Below are positions 23,658-34,660 of a stretch of DNA of 64,000 bases, piece after piece. The notes under the pieces were generated by a model that did not search any database, was not told where the DNA came from, and saw nothing but the letters and a program-made list of their open reading frames with translations. Source of the DNA: Circinella umbellata (lineage: Eukaryota > Mucoromycota > Mucoromycetes > Mucorales > Lichtheimiaceae). The stretch's first letter is position 1, and every line of letters begins with the position of its first letter. The stretch lies in assembly GCA_025093555.1 (NCBI GenBank), contig JAIWNF010000098.1, positions 1 through 64,000 of the forward strand, in the 5' to 3' direction. A program made the position numbers and the translations under genes.

Positions 23658-24798
23658 ATGACAGTCTTAACAAACTTAAAATATTACTATCTTAATCTCG
23701 GAAGTAAGTTTGTTCGTTTGATAAAGAGTATATATTTTTCGTAGATATTATCCTGTTTCTATGTAACAAAAATCCAAAACTTGTCTCACTCCAAATATAC
23801 TAGCTCAAGGGCGAGGTGAACCAGCTCGACTTCTGCTTCATGATGCAAATGTTTCTTTCGAAGACAATCGTCTCGAATTTCCGGAATGGATGGCTTTCAA
23901 AAGTGAGTTATCGAAAGAATACCCTGCTGCTGCGTTGCCATTATTAAAACAGGAGATGGAGAATATCATGGTTTGAGTGGTCCACTCATGCGTTTTCTTG
24001 CTCATGAACTAGGTAATAAAAACACTAACAATATTGTTTGATATACCAATATCTATCTCTATTAATAAGTTATTATTTCTTTGTGATTTATGATTAACAT
24101 TTTATACAATTAATTACTCACTATACTTTTCTATAGGATATGATGCAGCTACGAAAAAAGAAGCTCATTTTATCGATCAAATTGCAGATCTTTCAAGCGA
24201 CTGGCTTCAAGACTGCATTCGTTTGTTTTTCCAACCGGTAAAATTACAAATATTTCAATGCTAAATAGTTTTTCTCACATTTCCATTTGCTGTATAAATT
24301 GTATATAATTAGGACCAGAGAGATTTCCATAACAAAGTTTTCAAACCTAATCATCTTGGAAGAATGGAGAGTATGTATGGTTATTATGCTGATGGCCCTT
24401 ATGCTTTGGGTAAACAGGTAGGGTACTCTTACTTTTTGGTCGCAATTGTATTATTCTATTTTATAACAGTCTCTGATACCAGTAAAAACATTACTACTAC
24501 TACTACTACTACTACTATAGATCACATATGCTGATTTTATGGTCTATTCTGTCTTGCGGCAGAATAATTTAGTGAAAGACCTTATTGAGGTGTGTGCATG
24601 AATAACACACCGTAAAAAGATAATAATCCTCTTTTAAAAAAGAGTTTATTTATGAGTTATAATTTAATAAGATTCTTTAAATAGGAGAACCCCAACTTGT
24701 TCAAGTACGTTCAAGCATTTGAGGATCGAAAAAACCTAAAGGAGTACATTGCATCTTTCCCCAAGGATGAACAGCCAATTGTTATACCACTTGAATAA
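23658..24798 (+). CDS. Sigma-like glutathione S-transferase with an apparent -1 frameshift
   Basis: Six exons: 23658..23703, 23804..24012, 24137..24237, 24313..24417, 24521..24589, 24685..24798, about 214 residues. GSTs conjugate glutathione to electrophiles. The N-terminal thioredoxin-like domain has the catalytic-tyrosine strand (KYYYLNLG), QGRGEPARLLL and YPAAALPLL; the C-terminal helical domain has SGPLMRFLAHELG, QIADLSSDWLQD, YALGKQITYADFMVYSVL and a family-typical end. In exon 2 the frame breaks at about 23945-23949 (TTATTAAAACAGG): one base is missing between ALPLLK and GDGEYHG. A 50-nt GTGAGT...ACAG excision would also restore frame but would delete the conserved cis-proline segment, so I read this as an indel, either a sequence error or a recent null allele. 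All other exons are intact. Intron 4 carries an ACT trinucleotide repeat. Confidence 0.82.
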
Positions 24799-25695
24799 TA
24801 ATAATAAAATGGGTAACACCGTACTAATAGGGCATATTCTGATATAGTGGTATCTACCCCTATCTTTATACTTACTTTCTCTTTCTATCCCATCCTACAA
24901 TCTGTATCACTTTAACAAGTTTGATCTTTTTTTAAGCAGTGGGCCAATTAATAAATCAACAAGCACGCTGGTTTATATAGTTTTTATTGGGTTCGATTAC
25001 TTTACACGAGTATACTATCGTGTTTTTAATTACTACAATTTCTTGTTTTGAATCTGTAAGCAATATAATGTCAATGTTACTCATCATCCATTGTACTTTC
25101 ATGAGTTATTTTTAACATTGAAAAACAATCAAAGGTTTTTCGTGAAAATCCCAAATAAGATGAATTGAAAAAATTAAGAACCTGTTGGAGATGTACAAAT
25201 CCCGTTATGATCAAACATTGGTCATATGTTTACTATTTACAAAAATCAATCATTTTATGAAACACATTTTTATCCACCAGTGTCTCTTTTGTATAAACAG
25301 TGCTATATACAGTAAAGAAAAAATTGAGAATTTCGTATATAGTTGTAACAAAACCATCATTACATGATCAGATATTATACCCGTAATAAAACACACGATG
25401 GATCAATTGTTTCTTATGATTTACCACATAAAAGAACTGGGGCGCAGCTTAAAACCCACGTTTTTTGCTCGCAGGATTTATGCACAGCCACAATAACGTT
25501 AACGGAAGCTGGGGAAAAAATATAACCACTAAATATGGACTACAATAAAGAGTGGATACATTAAAATAAGATGTTTTTCGTTAATTACGACATGTTACGC
25601 TTACTAATTTAACCAAAGTTAGTCATGATGAAACAGACGAAAAGAATATAAATCGGAAGGTGTTCAATTTGTCAGTGTCGCTAAAAAGAAACGAA
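24799..25695. other. Spacer between GST gene and GST pseudogene
   Basis: About 0.9 kb of AT-rich sequence with no gene. The short frame at 25185-25367 has no recognisable content. Confidence 0.5.
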
Positions 25696-25755
25696 AAAGT
25701 ATAAAAATGAATATATGAGCGTCACTCTTTTTACTATAATATTGAGTCTTTTAAA

Positions 25756-26935
25756 ATATGATTTTTTCGAAAAGTCTAAGATTTACTACTCTGACATTGG
25801 AAGTGAGTAATAATAAGCACCATTGCCTAGCTCGTCGGTATTATTCAGTGTTTCACCGTTTCCAATTTTATATTACATTACCCCAACACATGAACGTGGT
25901 AAAGCAATTCGGCTTTTGCTTCGTGGTGCTGGCGCTAAAATCCATGACAACTAGCGTGTCAGTTTTGAGAATGGGAGGAGATTAACCCACCACTATTTGA
26001 AAAGTATCCTGTGGCTGTGTCTCATTCATTGAAACTCACAATGGTCAGTATTTTGGCGCGACAGTCCCTCTTTTACGAATCTTGGACAAAAACCTTGGTA
26101 GTTTATATAGTAGAAATACAAAAATACGGCCAGTAATCAAATATATAATCAAATCCAGATGTTGCTTATTATTCTACAAAATAATGAAAAAAATTAACCA
26201 TATACTTTCAAAACAATACGTAACTTATATAGTAAATAGCATATATTTATCTATGCTTCTTAAAATTATTATTCCAGATTGCAGATCTTGCAAGTGGTTG
26301 GATTTAAGTCTACATCAAGATATTTCTTTTCAGCAGTAACCAACCCAAAATAATTATTTATTTTTTTGATAGAAACAGAAAACATTAGCTTATTGTTATT
26401 ATTTAACATTGTATGTCATCAATAACAATGAATAATATAACTGTCAAATACTACAAAATTAAGCAAAATATCAAAATGTAAAAGAAACATCACGCGATCT
26501 TCTTGGATTTAAAAGAATTTATGGATCTCGTGCACTGATGACTCTTATGCACTTAGTTCTCAGGTATAGTTACACGTATGTAATAGTTTGTTTATCTAAT
26601 TCTTGAATGAATACATTATTTTATAATATAGTACATTGAGATACATACTATCATGTAATAGGCCACATATGCAATCTTTATAGTTATCACATAATTGGGT
26701 AAGAGAAATTGGTAAGCAAACTTTATATTAATAGGCATAATTTAACAAAAGTGAATATAAAGCAATCAAGTCACTAGTTGAGTTGCTAACAAATATATGT
26801 AATAGTCCCATCCATATTTAAATACATTTTGGGAGTATTTGAAGAACGTCCAAAAATTAAGGCGCACATTGCAACACTACCCAAACAAGAACTTGAGCTT
26901 ATGACTAACTATGATATAATATTCCCAGATTAACA
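25756..26935 (+). pseudogene. Decayed glutathione S-transferase copy
   Basis: Fragments in several frames line up in order with the GST gene 2 kb upstream. K-S-K-I-Y-Y-S-D-I-G ends at a GTGAGT donor near 25802. RGKAIRLLLRGAGAKIHDN is followed by an in-frame TAG (about 25894-25952). A segment resembling FEKYPVAV and NGQYFGATVPLLR follows. QIADLASGW is then cut by a TAA (about 26274-26304), and DLLGFKRIYGSRALMTL lies near 26495. Finally FEERPKIKAHIATLPKQE lies near 26840-26895. Stops and frameshifts occur in most exons, so no functional protein can be made. Order and exon spacing match the intact gene, so this was a tandem duplication rather than a retrocopy. It is identified by comparison within the window. 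Confidence 0.85.
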
Positions 26936-28490
26936 ACTGGCTGAATAAAATATTTGCATGAACAAATATGCTCATATAGCTGTGCAAAAAGCTGGCGATA
27001 ATAAAACCGTTAATTAAGCTCTATTTTCTTCCGTGGATGTGTTGCTACTTAGCAATATATATATACGTTACATCATTTCTTTATATTCTTTTTTCCATAA
27101 GCCCATATTCTCTCTATAATTTTTATTCCTTTCCTTTTGTAATACAAATCTAACATACGTTGTGAATATTTTATTTATTTATATTTGAAGGTTGAATAAA
27201 AGCATAGTACAATAGTAATTCTTTTGTCATTTCATAAGAGAGTATTATGCTTACATACACCAAAAATGCTTTAGAACCTGTGTGTTTTGCTTGATAAGTT
27301 TAATCCTTCAATAAAAAACTTACATCGTTACAATACCATGTATCAGTAGCATGTTTTTCTTTGAAGAATACTGCTAATAGTTATTAAATGGTGCCTTGTT
27401 ACTTGATTTACAACCAAGTAGTAGTTTGTATTAGACCATAACTATCCTTGAAACATGTCTTCATAATAAATACAAAGTGTGGCTGTAATTGCCTTTTTTT
27501 TATTGTAGTCCCAACTAGTTTTTCTCGCACATGATCCCATGTCTCAATAAAGTAACACATACTTATCCAAAAAAAGAAATAATAGAATATATGGCGCAGC
27601 CCATGTTAAATGTGCTGATAAAGACAATCCAAGAATCTCTGACTGACACAGCCTGACACAAACATATCTTCAGCTAAATCTTTCTTGCTATCTATCAGCA
27701 CTTATAATAAAACATTCTTATTGGTCTTTTTTCCCTAAATATATTAAATTTTACCAAATTTGCTTTTAAAAGATTAATATCATGACACACTATCTTGTAC
27801 ATTTTTTGAAGACATATTATTTAGTTGTATTTTCTTAATGTATTACTATAGTATTATTATTTTTTTATGTTATGTTAAAAAACTATTCAAAAGAGAAACT
27901 GTGGAACTCTTCAAGAAAAAAAATTGTACAGAAGGATTCACGGGGAAAAAATTACGCTAATTTGCCGAGAAGCTTGTATCAATTTGTTTGATGTATAAAA
28001 ACCCCCAATTTGGGCGAATTTCTTTTTCTTTTTTCTTAACAACAAAATAAATAAATAAAATGATGCTATTAATACGTAAGCTTAATATAGAAGAGGATTT
28101 TATTAATTCCATCAATTATGAATGAGGAACGGCTGACGATCACATTATTCAACAAAAAAAGCATGTTGTAGACGGCACCGTCAACAGATCAGCAGTAATA
28201 AAATAACATTACTGCGGGTTCTGGCCAACAATCATATTACATGCACTTATGCTTTTTGGCTCTACTCTATTCTGTTTAATAATTCCAAAAAGTATATAAT
28301 AAATTTACCACATACCCAAGTAGGATTATATATGTTGCTACTAACATATGTAGATATAAATAATATACATATTTCACAAACGGATAGAGAAATCTGATGT
28401 GGTGCTACAATATCTGTAGTGGAGAATATGACAGCAATAACTTGAAATTGTGACTGGCTGAAACAAAAGTGGCTCATTAATCTTACAAGA
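26936..28490. other. Gene-free AT-rich interval
   Basis: About 1.55 kb with no supportable gene. It does contain a well-formed TATAAAA at 27994-28000, a CT-rich tract, an ATG at 28060 and a GTAAGC donor 16 nt later, which looks like the 5' end of a small gene without a recognisable continuation. Confidence 0.45.
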
Positions 28491-28500
28491 AATATATAAA
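28491..28500 (+). promoter_or_regulatory. TATA box of glycine-rich secreted protein 1
   Basis: AATATATAAA lies about 110 bp upstream of the ATG at 28606; its two sister genes have similarly placed boxes. Confidence 0.5.
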
Positions 28501-28605
28501 AGAGAACAAAACGAAAGTAAGACTGATTTTTTTTTGTATCGTTTGCCCTAACATCAGCTCTTAGGCTTTCTTTTTATAATACAAGGTCTTTTGTATATTT
28601 TCAAT

Positions 28606-28949
28606 ATGTTCAACAAATTCCAGCCTTCGTATATTTTGGCTATTCTTGTTATCTTGATTATTTGTATGTCCATGCGTAAGTATCATACATGATATTGACA
28701 ATGTGTTATTATCAGCGCAACTTTGTTGAGATAAAAGAAAAAAAATACTCAACTAACTAACACCTCATTTATAATCGTATTCTATCTGTATTAATGTTTG
28801 CTCATTGATTAGCTGCACTTGCTAAAAGAGGTGGAGGAGGTGGTATCTCTATTGGTGGTTCATCTGATGGTATTTCTTCTTTTGATTTTGATCTTCAATC
28901 AGTACTAGTCGCTGTAACAGGAGGGGCATTTTACTTCATGTTCCAGTAA
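28606..28949 (+). CDS. Small secreted glycine-rich protein 1
   Basis: Two exons, 28606..28675 and 28813..28949, give 68 residues. Residues 1 to about 26 form a strong signal peptide (FQPSYILAILVILIICMSM) ending in PALA, followed at once by a dibasic KR, then a glycine block (RGGGGGISIGG). The last 20 residues, after an Asp/Ser linker, are hydrophobic (SVLVAVTGGAFYFMFQ). The phase-1 intron next to the signal peptide, the glycine block and the hydrophobic C-terminus recur in the two genes downstream. I do not recognise a family. Signal-dependent export with either C-terminal membrane anchoring or peptide release is an inference. It was too short and split for a plain ORF search. Confidence 0.72.
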
Positions 28950-30792
28950 GGAGTATAATTTAACTCTATCTTACGTACAAGTGATATCCTGCAGAAATGC
29001 ATGGATTATATATATTATTTCTCATTGTAACACTTCCTGGTTATTTATATTATATTTATATAATTACATAATAATATAAATAAGAATAGTATTTAATTCA
29101 AATAATATCATAGTTATGTTTGTTATTGTGCATTATTTGCATGTAGAAGATACGAGATGTATACAATACGTTGCATATAACTATACAATAAAATAAAAAC
29201 AATAATAATTGGTCGTATAAAGTAATATATATCTTAACAATGCAATTTTGTGTACTTCTGTGTTATATTTAATCTGATTGAGCAATATAGCGGCCCAAGA
29301 GCTGTGGCGTATTTGCTACTGATACGTATTGTGTTGTTTTACCAATTATCATACACCTTCCCCGGCCCCATCAGAAACAAATCGACTGACTCGATACAAT
29401 TATTATCTGTCTTTAACTATAGTTTTTTTTATATATTTGTATAGAAGAATTTAGTTATGACTATTATATGTATGTGCGTTTTTCAAGGCACACAAATACA
29501 ATCATCTTGCATATGTTTTATTTAGCTAATACTTATAAGTAACATGACCCTTGGTCAAATTGTAGAAAGCATACACTACATTTTAGTATAAACCAATAAT
29601 ATGGTATTTTTTTTTTTTGCTTCTTCTACCTTTATTTCTTCTGTAATTATTTTCTGAGAAACTCCTAGAATGGTTTATAATAGTGCCATGTTGGGACATT
29701 TGTCTTACTCGCGTGTTTATACCCCAACACTATAAACTACGGCGACTTAGTAACAACAATTACATTCTTAATTTATAAAAACGTGACATAGCTGTAATGA
29801 TAATTATTACAATTATAGGTATCTAAAAAATAATGAGCCCAGACTGAGAGCTCAGCAGATAAACATACTGCTTTTAGCAGCGACTTCTCAAAATTAACTT
29901 AAAAAGTAAAATTCATAAAGTATTAAAAATTATAAAAAAAAAATTGTTTGTTGGTGACACACAGAGGTGTTTTGCATCATGTTACAGATCATGCTTAGCT
30001 GTGTGATAAAGAAAATTATTAGATCAATAGTACAATTTTATACGCGAGCCAAATGTATGGCTTTAAGTGCTTCTGAAAAGTAACCCATGAAAGCTCATTG
30101 AGTAACGCTGACAAAAGGCGAGATCCGAAAAGGTTTTTGATCTGTGTAACAAACAAACAATTGCTTAATTGATAGAAATGCTGTGTAACGTTATATACAG
30201 TTAAAACAGCTAAAAAAACCATGATGGTACACAATTACTTTTAATGGATCTTTCTAACGTAGCTTTTTTTATTAACTTATTTTATATATCTAGTTTTAAC
30301 AGGTGAAGCAAAGGGGTGCATGAGAAAAGATGGATTTTTGCTTGTAATTACACTTTCTCTATTTGTCTGTTACATTACAGATTTTGCACATAAATAATGC
30401 CACCTATTTGCTAATATAAAAACCATTATGATAATAAAAATTTTGTCTCCCCATATTGCATGAGTAAAAAAAAATCAGTGCTTTCTAATATTTGTACAAT
30501 CCATATACACTTAAAGTTATCTTACGCTGGTACTAGAAAATTATTAAAGAGCAGCACAGCCTCAATACACAGGTACAGTTGTATGCGTCTCATAGTTTTT
30601 TAAATTGCTATATTTGACCACTTGAGTATGTTGCAGCCACAAGGACTGCACTGATTTCCTTCTGTTAAGGGTTATGCAACCATTAAATTCATATTGTACA
30701 TTTCGCCCTCCTTTGGAACAATTATTTTCACAAGTTCGAGAAATCAAGGACGTTCAAGTTCATGATATAAGCTCGGGTTTATTTATTTATTT
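28950..30792. other. AT-rich spacer in the glycine-rich gene cluster
   Basis: About 1.85 kb without a supportable gene. A 61-codon minus-strand frame at 30562-30747 reads more protein-like than its surroundings (Cys, Trp, His spread, little homopolymer) but has no start context or recognisable domain; see findings. Confidence 0.45.
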
Positions 30793-30802
30793 ATATATAT
30801 AA
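30793..30802 (+). promoter_or_regulatory. TATA box of glycine-rich secreted protein 2
   Basis: TATATATAAG lies about 110 bp upstream of the ATG at 30911 and is followed by a CT-rich leader. Confidence 0.5.
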
Positions 30803-30910
30803 GGGCAACGAATTAAAATCGACAATCCCTTCTTTTCTTTTACTACGACGATTTTTTCTTTTCACTTTTCAATACATACATTTTACACTATTGTACCAAG
30901 TCTCAAAACC

Positions 30911-31370
30911 ATGCGCTTTTATCTTTTAGCTTTATTTGCCCTGATCTACTTGACCCAATGTATGTTTATAATGTGTTTTTTATTATACATTATTATGTAC
31001 AGTCTACTGACCATTTGCTTATATCTATCTTTACTTACTTTTAGTAACACTGGCTGGTAAGGGTGGAGGTGGTGATAGCAGCAGCGGCAATAGTAAGTAG
31101 AGAAATGTATATTGAAACATCTTTCTTTTTACTGTTTCAGTAAGAGAATCACTACGACTTATCTTTTTACTACAAATTTGAATAGGTGGTGGCGGTAGCA
31201 GTAGCAGTGGGAGTGTTGGCAGTGGTGGTGGCAACTCCGGTCAAAATACTACTCAATCAGCAGCTACTTCTATGTATGCTGCTCCAAACTCTCAAACTTA
31301 CCTGAATGTTCAAAACGTTATTATGGCTGCTGGTGTGCTAGCTCTTGCACAACATCATCTTTCCCATTAA
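30911..31370 (+). CDS. Small secreted glycine-rich protein 2
   Basis: Three exons, 30911..30959, 31045..31092 and 31186..31370, give 93 residues. The signal peptide is MRFYLLALFALIYLTQLTLA, followed by GKGGGGDSSSG and a long Gly/Ser block, then a C-terminal domain with M-Y-A-A-P-N-S-Q-T-Y-L-N-V-Q-N-V and the hydrophobic end IMAAGVLALAQHHLSH. The C-terminal domain is clearly homologous to protein 3 (M-Y-S-V-P-N-T-Q-S-Y-F-N-A-Q-K-I, then LMVTGVFALGQ). Both introns are phase 1 and short. Function is unknown. The design suggests a processed, surface-acting or membrane-associating peptide, but no known antimicrobial or adhesin family is recognised. Confidence 0.78.
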
Positions 31371-32129
31371 TTGAGGTCTACCGATTTTTAGGCCAAGAAT
31401 AAATTTAGGAATTTTTTTATAAAATTTAGAATAATCTAGGGGCGCTGCCCTTACCCCTCTACAGTATGTTCTTGTTGTACATTCTCTTAACTATGTAATT
31501 AAAAAGAACCATTGAATATTAACCCATATTTTCGTTATCGAATACAAAACGGTTATTATAGTGTTACAACATACTTCTATAAGATCAACATACGCTTTTT
31601 TAATTATTATTGTACAGTCCATCTTTCTTTAATTATAATTATTTATATTGTAGATTTTAATACCCACTTAGATTCACTTATCAAAGCTAAATCTAAAGGC
31701 TTTAGTAATTGCCGTGTATTCTCTTTATCTTAAGTAGATCATTCTTATTAATTATTGTAATACGCACTGACATTAGTAATCGATGTTAGAATGATAGATA
31801 TAATTTCTCATTTACAAATATACGTTTCATTTTTGTTTCAATTTAATGTCTCTAATAAAAAGTAGATTAAAGTTTATTAAAGAGAAAAAAAAAATGACTA
31901 AATGAACGTTGCGTCGAAATAAGACATATCCGCTCGAGTCCGTTCTTGTTAGGCAAAGAGATATAAATACGTAACTTTGAGGCAATACGTAAGAAAAAAA
32001 GTTTCAAGGAAAAAAATAAAGAAGAAAAGCTAAAGTAAAGAAAAGGGATCGTAGAGAATTCTAGAGATGTTTTTTTATATGGCATGGCATGGCACGCATG
32101 GCATATAAAAGGGAGACAATGAATTAAAA
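31371..32129. other. Gene-free spacer
   Basis: About 0.76 kb, AT-rich, no gene. A GGGGCGCTGCCCTTACCCC segment near 31440-31458 could form a hairpin in the 3' region of the preceding gene. Confidence 0.4.
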
Positions 32130-32640
32130 CTAAATTACTTCATGAGGTAATGCGTTAACTGTACTGTTGTGAGTATTGTTAATAGTAATGAAAGTTGATA
32201 TTATATTATTGATGTAAGCAAATGGGGGGTAGCGCTTCAGCAGATTGTATCCAGTTAAAGAGTCTTCCAGAATCAGGATCTTTACTGCTGATAAAATCTT
32301 TACTGGGGTAGTTGAAGTTAATATTATAAAGTACATCACATAGTTGAGGTCATATTCTATTCCAATATTGTTGATGGTAATGTTCTTGTGGGGGTCTCTT
32401 TGGTAGCTTGTTAGGTACATATGAGATAGGGTCAATAGTGGCAGTAAGAGATGATACTTCGAGTATATCATGAAAAGCAAAACATTTGATTATGTGATTA
32501 GATGTGATAACAGCATCATAATGGTTGCGCCAGCAAGGTGCAGGTTTTCGTAGAAGAGAACCAATGCGCCAACGAACTACTACGCGGCTCTTTCCCCTGG
32601 CGTCATAGGTAACCATAGAATTGGGCAATAAAAAATCCCG
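32130..32640 (-). mobile_element. Degraded retroelement C-terminal fragment (LINE-like)
   Basis: Two overlapping minus-strand frames (32628-32350 and 32480-32130) read together as one interrupted protein. The first has VVVRWRIGSLLRKPAPCW, a Cys/His-containing stretch (SNHIIKCFAFHDI), then DPISYVPNKLPKRPPQE; the second continues with IEYDLNYVMYFI. From memory this pattern (RWRLG, a Cys/His cluster, DP-L-S-x-L-L-N-x-L-P, then a Trp- or Tyr-ended stretch) is typical of the extreme C-terminus of Mucorales LINE-type polyproteins. A frameshift lies near 32350-32370 and no reverse transcriptase domain remains. The assignment rests on recollection of related sequences. Confidence 0.45.
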
Positions 32641-32942
32641 TCTGTGTGACCAAAAAAAAAAAGATTGACACTATATAATTTTGATCTCAAAAGGTTCTAG
32701 AAGATTAAACGCTACAGCACTTGTGGTCGGATTGACTCCTGGATAACATTTCTAATAGATTTTGCTCATACAAAAAGTCATAAAAGTTTACCGGACAAAA
32801 TAGCTATAGTAAAATATGGCATTTTATAAAAAAAAAATTATGTACGTATACACTCGCTTTTACACCAAGGAAGCGCAGAAATACCGTGTAATACATAAGT
32901 ACTTTACATACTAAGTTTATTGAAGCTAAAACATTCGCGCCA

Positions 32943-33123
32943 TGCCTCCACTCCCGAAGTTCGTAAACTTACAAATGAAATTCGTTTTGTTCTCCGCCCA
33001 ATGTTCGCTTTTGTAATTTCCAAAGTTCGTTTTGTATTAAGCTAGTTTTTGTTTCTTTTTTACTTTTCCAGCTACATGAAAAACCAGATAATAGTGCTTT
33101 TACCAACTTTGGGAGTGGAGGCA
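32943..33123. mobile_element. 181-bp MITE with about 30-bp terminal inverted repeats
   Basis: TGCCTCCACTCCCGAAGTT at 32943 onward is mirrored by AACTTTGGGAGTGGAGGCA ending at 33123. Eighteen of the first 19 positions pair, and matches continue inward (GTAAA and AC). The interior is AT-rich with no open frame. Small size, terminal inverted repeats and no coding capacity define a MITE. A clear target-site duplication is not visible, so no superfamily is assigned. Confidence 0.7.
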
Positions 33124-34129
33124 CCGTATGATAGATCATGTATCAGTGCATGAAGAATCAGATATATTTTTATGAATTTATGTAAGATATTCTATCAGGT
33201 AAAAGCTGTGATTACCAATTAAAAAAATTGACTCCAAGAGTATTTCAGCAAAGTATATAAAACTGTACTTTGCATAAGAAAGGATACTTCGACGCTAATC
33301 GGCTACAATCACGCACTAACAAGGGAAATTTTATATATGTAGCTGTTAGTTAAAGATTTGTACCTATAACTCGATAAAAGTACAATATAATTTAGATGTG
33401 GCTAAATACATGTGGCGTCAACAACATAAATACTTCATATTCACACAGTATATGTTACCTACACATCTAGTTTTCTCAATTAGTTTATTTATTGTTATAC
33501 TATGAGCATTAATTTTTTGCTTTGACATATTATCTCCTGACGAGTGATTGGCCATTTATTTAGTTCTTCAGTGCCGTGTGTGGTAAAAAAAAAGACCCTG
33601 CATTAGTAAAAATTTCAATTATGTAAAGCAAGTAAATATAATGACACGGAAAGATTGTAATTTGATTAGTATAGTATTGCTACAAATTATACCGGTCATT
33701 CCACGAAAGCTTTTTTCCATACTTGCGCTACGTAGAAGATAAAACAAAATGTGTTTTTTAAATATTCTTCTTCTTGGTTCTCCTTTTGAATTTATTACAG
33801 ATACCAGACCATGTTTATGTAACTTGGTACTTTTATTTACTATTCTCAAACTAATATGAATATACGATACGACCTGAAACAACATGATATACATCTTAAT
33901 TTTAGTCATGACACTTTTATCAAACACATATTTTTATTTTTATTTTTACTTTTGCGCCACACCGATGACTTGTGTGTGACACGACACTTTATTCACTTTA
34001 CCAAGCTACCTCAGCCATTCACCATTGAACCCAGCCAGAGATTTTAGTGCAAAGTCCACTCGATGCTGAGCCAACATGATACTATTCACAAGATGAACCC
34101 CGGATAAAAAAAAAATATTAAAAAAAAAA
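33124..34129. other. Gene-free AT-rich spacer
   Basis: About 1 kb with no gene. Frames of 102 and 63 codons (33619-33927 minus, 33856-34047 plus) overlap each other on opposite strands and carry no domain. Confidence 0.45.
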
Positions 34130-34137
34130 TATAAAAA
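34130..34137 (+). promoter_or_regulatory. TATA box of glycine-rich secreted protein 3
   Basis: TATAAAAA lies 69 bp upstream of the ATG at 34199. Confidence 0.45.
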
Positions 34138-34198
34138 GGAATGGTTTTTTATGCATAAACAAATAATGTATCTTTCTTATTAAATTAAAAGCATCATA

Positions 34199-34660
34199 AT
34201 GCGTTACTCATTTTTACTTTTTTTATTTGCTATTATGTATTCGATGCAAGGTATGCATCATCTAACTTTATATTATTTTTGAACATATAAAAGATGTTTT
34301 TTCTTTACTTTCCGGATAATAACAACAATTTTAATATTTTTTCTTACTGTATAGTCTCTACAGCCAGTCCAGCCGGTGGTGGCGGTGGTCGTGGTGGAAG
34401 CAGTGGTGGTGGACGCCCTGGCCGTGGTGGCGCAGGAGGAGGTATGTATAAGACGTAATAATGATTAGCATATAAAAAAAGACGACAATTGTCAATATCA
34501 TTAAGTATTAGAGTTTTATTATTCAACTATTACTCTAGGTACTTCAGCAGCGAACTCTATGTACTCTGTACCTAACACACAATCATACTTTAATGCTCAA
34601 AAAATCTTAATGGTTACTGGTGTGTTTGCTCTCGGTCAAAATTATTTTCCCGGACGATAA
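34199..34660 (+). CDS. Small secreted glycine-rich protein 3
   Basis: Three exons, 34199..34250, 34355..34441 and 34539..34660, give 86 residues. The signal peptide MRYSFLLFLFAIMYSMQ ends near VSTASPA. It is followed by a Gly/Arg block (GGGGGRGGSSGGGRPGRGG) that is more basic than in proteins 1 and 2, and by the C-terminal domain with M-Y-S-V-P-N-T-Q-S-Y-F-N-A-Q and ILMVTGVFALGQNYFPGR. Exon structure and intron phases equal those of protein 2. Arg-Gly repeats could bind RNA or acidic surfaces, but with a signal peptide an extracellular or membrane role is more likely. Function is unknown. Confidence 0.78.

Noticed and set aside
23890..23955. 50-nt GTGAGT...ACAG intron that would restore the GST frame
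   Set aside because: It would remove YPAAALPLL, which aligns with the cis-proline region of GSTs and is also present in the decayed copy, so it is exon sequence.
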